This document shows positions 5,773 through 6,962 of a stretch of DNA of 6,962 nt, piece after piece (within the stretch, counting starts at the first letter, position 1; each line of letters begins with the position of its first letter). The position numbers and the translations under genes are program-made. Source of the DNA: Candidatus Bathyarchaeota archaeon (GTDB lineage Archaea; Thermoproteota; Bathyarchaeia; Bathyarchaeales; UBA233). The notes beneath the pieces were generated by a model. The model made no database searches and was not told the DNA's origin. It saw nothing but the letters and a program-made list of their open reading frames with translations. The DNA lies in NCBI GenBank assembly GCA_025057795.1, contig JANXEP010000065.1, forward strand, positions 1 to 6,962, written 5' to 3'.

Positions 5773-5794
5773 TAAAGTGCGGTCTGCTGTCAAG

Positions 5795-5805
5795 ATTATT
5801 TTAGA
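5795..5805 (-). promoter_or_regulatory. TATA-like box supporting a leaderless start at 5772
   Basis: TCTAAAATAAT on the minus strand is centred about 28 bases upstream of the ATG at 5772. That is the distance expected when an archaeal transcript starts at the ATG itself. It overlaps the bases just before the alternative TTG start at 5793. Confidence 0.35.
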
Positions 5806-5870
5806 CGTATCCCCTCTCCCCTAGCCTCAATTTTAGTAGAAATGTAAAAAATTAAAACATTTAAATTTTG

Positions 5871-5883
5871 ATATATATTTTAT
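5871..5883 (-). promoter_or_regulatory. strong TATA-like box upstream of the radical SAM gene
   Basis: ATAAAATATATAT on the minus strand is the best match to an archaeal TATA box in this gap. It predicts a start near 5850 and a leader of 55-80 bases containing a purine-rich GGGGAGAGGGG stretch (5811-5821). It competes with the leaderless promoter closer to the gene; both may be used. It lies in an AT-rich block (5840-5885) that also contains a palindromic AAATTTAAAT-like run. Confidence 0.45.
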
Positions 5884-5907
5884 GAAGCCACAGCTGAATA
5901 TGAACCC

Positions 5908-5926
5908 GTGTATGTTTTACATGCAC
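5908..5926. promoter_or_regulatory. short inverted repeat next to the PadR stop
   Basis: GTGTATGT (5908-5915) and ACATGCAC (5919-5926) pair over eight positions (one G-T) around TTT. It begins two bases after the stop of the minus-strand PadR gene and 25 bases upstream of the TATA box at 5871-5883. The ATGT...ACAT arms resemble the half-sites described for PadR-family operators, although with a shorter spacer. It may be an operator for the radical SAM gene or a 3' hairpin. No T run follows. Confidence 0.35.
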
Positions 5927-5928
5927 CT

Positions 5929-6261
5929 TTACGGTTTTCTTTTGTCAATCAAGTCTAGAAAAATCTCTTTAATGGGTTGCGTAAATATTTCCTTCACTTT
6001 TAGTAGAAGCTCTTCTCCACTTTTAGTTAAAGAGTAATGCCTTATCCTTCGATTTCCCTTAAACATCCATTCACTGTTAACGAATCCTTCCCTCTCAAGC
6101 CTATGGAGGAAGGGATAAACGATGCTTGGTTTCAGTTTCCGCCCGGTAAGCCTCTTAAACTCAACTATAATTTCGTAGCCGTGTCTAGGCTTATGAAATA
6201 AGAGCCACAATATTATTGGCTTTTCAAGGCTGCGGAGGAACCCGTCGCTTATTTTAACCAT
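5929..6261 (-). CDS. PadR-family transcriptional regulator (copy 1)
   Basis: A 110-residue winged helix-turn-helix protein of the PadR family, which usually represses by binding DNA as a dimer. Visible parts: LWLLFHKPRHGYEII (19-32, the 'GyeI' signature), the recognition helix region PSIVYPFLHRLEREGFV (45-61), and the wing RRIRHYSLTKSGEELL (71-86). A C-terminal helix (KEIFTQPIKEIFLDLI) serves for dimerisation; it is short, so there is no extra effector domain. ATG 6261 was chosen over GTG 6279 because no ribosome site precedes the GTG and a TATA-like CTTAAAT is centred about 28 bases before the ATG, suggesting a leaderless mRNA. Divergent from a paralogue at 6381. The radical SAM gene, 156 bases downstream on the same strand, is a likely target or neighbour only. 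Confidence 0.9.
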   Translation of the reverse strand: MVKISDGFLRSLEKPIILWLLFHKPRHGYEIIVEFKRLTGRKLKPSIVYPFLHRLEREGFVNSEWMFKGNRRIRHYSLTKSGEELLLKVKEIFTQPIKEIFLDLIDKRKP

Positions 6262-6283
6262 GGACTTTCCAAGAAACACTTTT

Positions 6284-6298
6284 GGATTTAAGTATATC
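6284..6298 (-). promoter_or_regulatory. promoter of PadR copy 1
   Basis: GATATACTTAAATCC on the minus strand. The CTTAAAT part is centred near 6289, 28 bases before the ATG at 6261. It contains the element ATTTAAGTATA (plus strand 6286-6296) that recurs with one change at 6332-6342. Confidence 0.45.
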
Positions 6299-6319
6299 AG
6301 TTTTCCGCCTATAACAGCA

Positions 6320-6327
6320 TTTATATT
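6320..6327 (+). promoter_or_regulatory. TATA-like box of PadR copy 2
   Basis: TTTATATT predicts a start near 6350. The short leader then contains AAGGTGG (6365-6371), a ribosome site nine bases before the GTG at 6381. It points in the opposite direction to the promoter at 6284-6298, so the two genes share about 100 bases of control region. Confidence 0.5.
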
Positions 6328-6346
6328 CTTAATTTAAGCATAAGAA
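6326..6346. promoter_or_regulatory. candidate operator in the shared PadR control region
   Basis: Two overlapping dyads lie directly after the TATA box at 6320-6327. CTTAA-T-TTAAG spans 6328-6338. TTCTTA (6326-6331) pairs with TAAGAA (6341-6346) across nine bases. Sites between the TATA box and the start point usually repress, so autoregulation by one or both PadR proteins is a reasonable guess. Confidence 0.35.
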
Positions 6347-6380
6347 GAAGGCTAGCGTGTAATCAAGGTGGAACCATCGC

Positions 6381-6719
6381 GTGGGCAAACTGGAAAAAGA
6401 CTTGGTTAAGGCTACCATCAGAGGCTTCAGCAGAATCGTGATTCTCTGGCTTTTAAGCCAGAAGCCCATGTCAGGTTACAGCATATCCAAAGAACTTAAA
6501 AGGTTGACGGGCTGGAGCTTCCATTCAGGAGTTGTTTACCCACTTCTTTACGAGTTAGAAGATAACAAGCTAGTGAACGGGAAATGGATGAGGAAGGGTA
6601 GACGCCGCATAAAATATTATTCTGCAACGAAGCATGGATTGGAACTTCTAAACCGCGTGAGAGAACTCTTCGAAATGCCCGTTAAAGAGATTTTAAAAGA
6701 CCTCATATCTCAAACTTAA
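6381..6719 (+). CDS. PadR-family transcriptional regulator (copy 2)
   Basis: A 112-residue PadR-type winged helix-turn-helix regulator, clearly a paralogue of copy 1. Shared blocks include ILWLL..KP..GY.I, LKRLTG, VYP.L..LE, WM.KG.RRI..YS.TK.G and P.KEI..DLI. The GYSI signature is at 32-35, the recognition helix region SGVVYPLLYELE at 49-60, and the basic wing RKGRRRIKYYSATKHG at 71-86. The start is GTG at 6381, supported by AAGGTGG nine bases before it. Relative to copy 1 it has eight to nine extra residues at the N-terminus. It is divergently transcribed from copy 1 and followed after 154 bases by the start of an IS607-type transposase. Ligand and targets are unknown. Confidence 0.9.
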   Translation: MGKLEKDLVKATIRGFSRIVILWLLSQKPMSGYSISKELKRLTGWSFHSGVVYPLLYELEDNKLVNGKWMRKGRRRIKYYSATKHGLELLNRVRELFEMPVKEILKDLISQT

Positions 6720-6836
6720 CACAGTTCACGCCGCCTGCATAATTTCTGGTCCTAGCGTAAACAAAGAGAGACTTGCTTCAGCTTAAATAGATGAAAATTT
6801 AGGTGCTAAAATGGGTTTCTATGTAGTTTCTCAATA

Positions 6837-6962
6837 GTTACTTTATGTAACACTTCTTATCACTTCTTTTTTGATGGAAGAGAGGTTGCTGAGATTTAAG
6901 GAGGTATGTGAAAGGTTAGGTGTTCGTCCAAATACGCTTGGGAAGTGGGATAGGCAAGGTAA
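6837..6962 (+). mobile_element. left part of an IS607-family element (cut by window edge)
   Basis: The element is inferred from the transposase start at 6874; its outer boundary is not determined, because IS607 elements lack terminal inverted repeats and long target duplications. Close to the gene are GTTAC-TTTAT-GTAAC (6837-6851) and a tandem repeat of CACTTCTT (6851-6858 and 6861-6868). These are candidates for transposase-binding sites at the element end. A tnpB accessory gene would be expected beyond the window. Confidence 0.45.
6874..6962 (+). CDS. tnpA: IS607-family serine transposase TnpA, N-terminal fragment (runs off the window)
   Basis: Only the first 29 codons are present. They read EERLLRFKEVCERLGV and then RPNTLGKWDRQG, the MerR-like helix-turn-helix that opens IS607 TnpA proteins (typical form 'l.ikEvce.lGVs..Tl..W...Gk'), which bind DNA ahead of a serine recombinase domain. 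The catalytic part lies outside the window. The ATG is chosen because the match begins within a few residues of it. No ribosome site is seen; a TATA-like TTTATGTAA (6842-6850) about 28 bases upstream would allow a leaderless mRNA. Another MerR-type regulator or stand-alone excisionase is the main alternative. Confidence 0.65.
   Translation, partial: MEERLLRFKEVCERLGVRPNTLGKWDRQG

Noticed and set aside
1..6962. CRISPR array
   Set aside because: No regularly spaced repeats of 20 bases or more on either strand.

Overview
The window looks archaeal, most plausibly a Bathyarchaeia-like or other uncultured Thermoproteota genome. The pointers are TATA-like boxes placed about 26-28 bases before starts, two genes that look leaderless, a tRNA gene without an encoded CCA end, a membrane protein with a cytosolic zinc ribbon, and paired PadR regulators. 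The lineage is inferred from the style of the genes; there is no phylogenetic marker here.

Layout. Positions 1-385 hold no confident gene: two weak small reading frames, a 9-bp direct repeat and a hairpin. From 1475 down to 386 (minus strand) is a small operon: an exported or membrane-anchored LEA14/WHy-like beta protein, split by a one-base frameshift near 1208-1217, whose second half overlaps by ATGA a four-helix membrane protein. Positions 1476-1917 are largely non-coding, with one possible frameshifted small gene and a strong hairpin. tRNA-Asn(GTT) lies at 1918-1991 (minus) with its own TATA box. From 4234 down to 2222 (minus) is one ancestral gene of about 670 codons, broken by two compensating single-base indels. 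It encodes an N-terminal zinc ribbon, a transmembrane helix, a helical region, an EF-hand loop, a transglutaminase-like cysteine protease domain and a C-terminal beta domain. The catalytic Cys, His and Asp now lie in three different reading frames. A 37-bp dyad sits in its leader.

Positions 5772-4336 (minus) encode an intact radical SAM enzyme with an N-terminal Rossmann-type domain resembling B12-binding domains. Beyond it are two divergent, paralogous PadR-family regulators (6261-5929 minus, 6381-6719 plus) whose shared intergenic region carries repeated and dyad elements overlapping the promoters. The right edge cuts into the MerR-type helix-turn-helix start of an IS607-family serine transposase (6874 onward).

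Functionally, the left part concerns envelope or surface proteins, and the right part a radical SAM enzyme next to PadR transcription control, with a mobile element arriving at the edge. Three clear single-base indels (and two possible ones) fall between 100 and 3100, while everything right of 4235 is intact. This argues for local sequence error or local gene decay, and it should be settled before the broken genes are interpreted biologically. I do not see a convincing undescribed defence or mobile system. The most unusual item is the multidomain transglutaminase-like protein.
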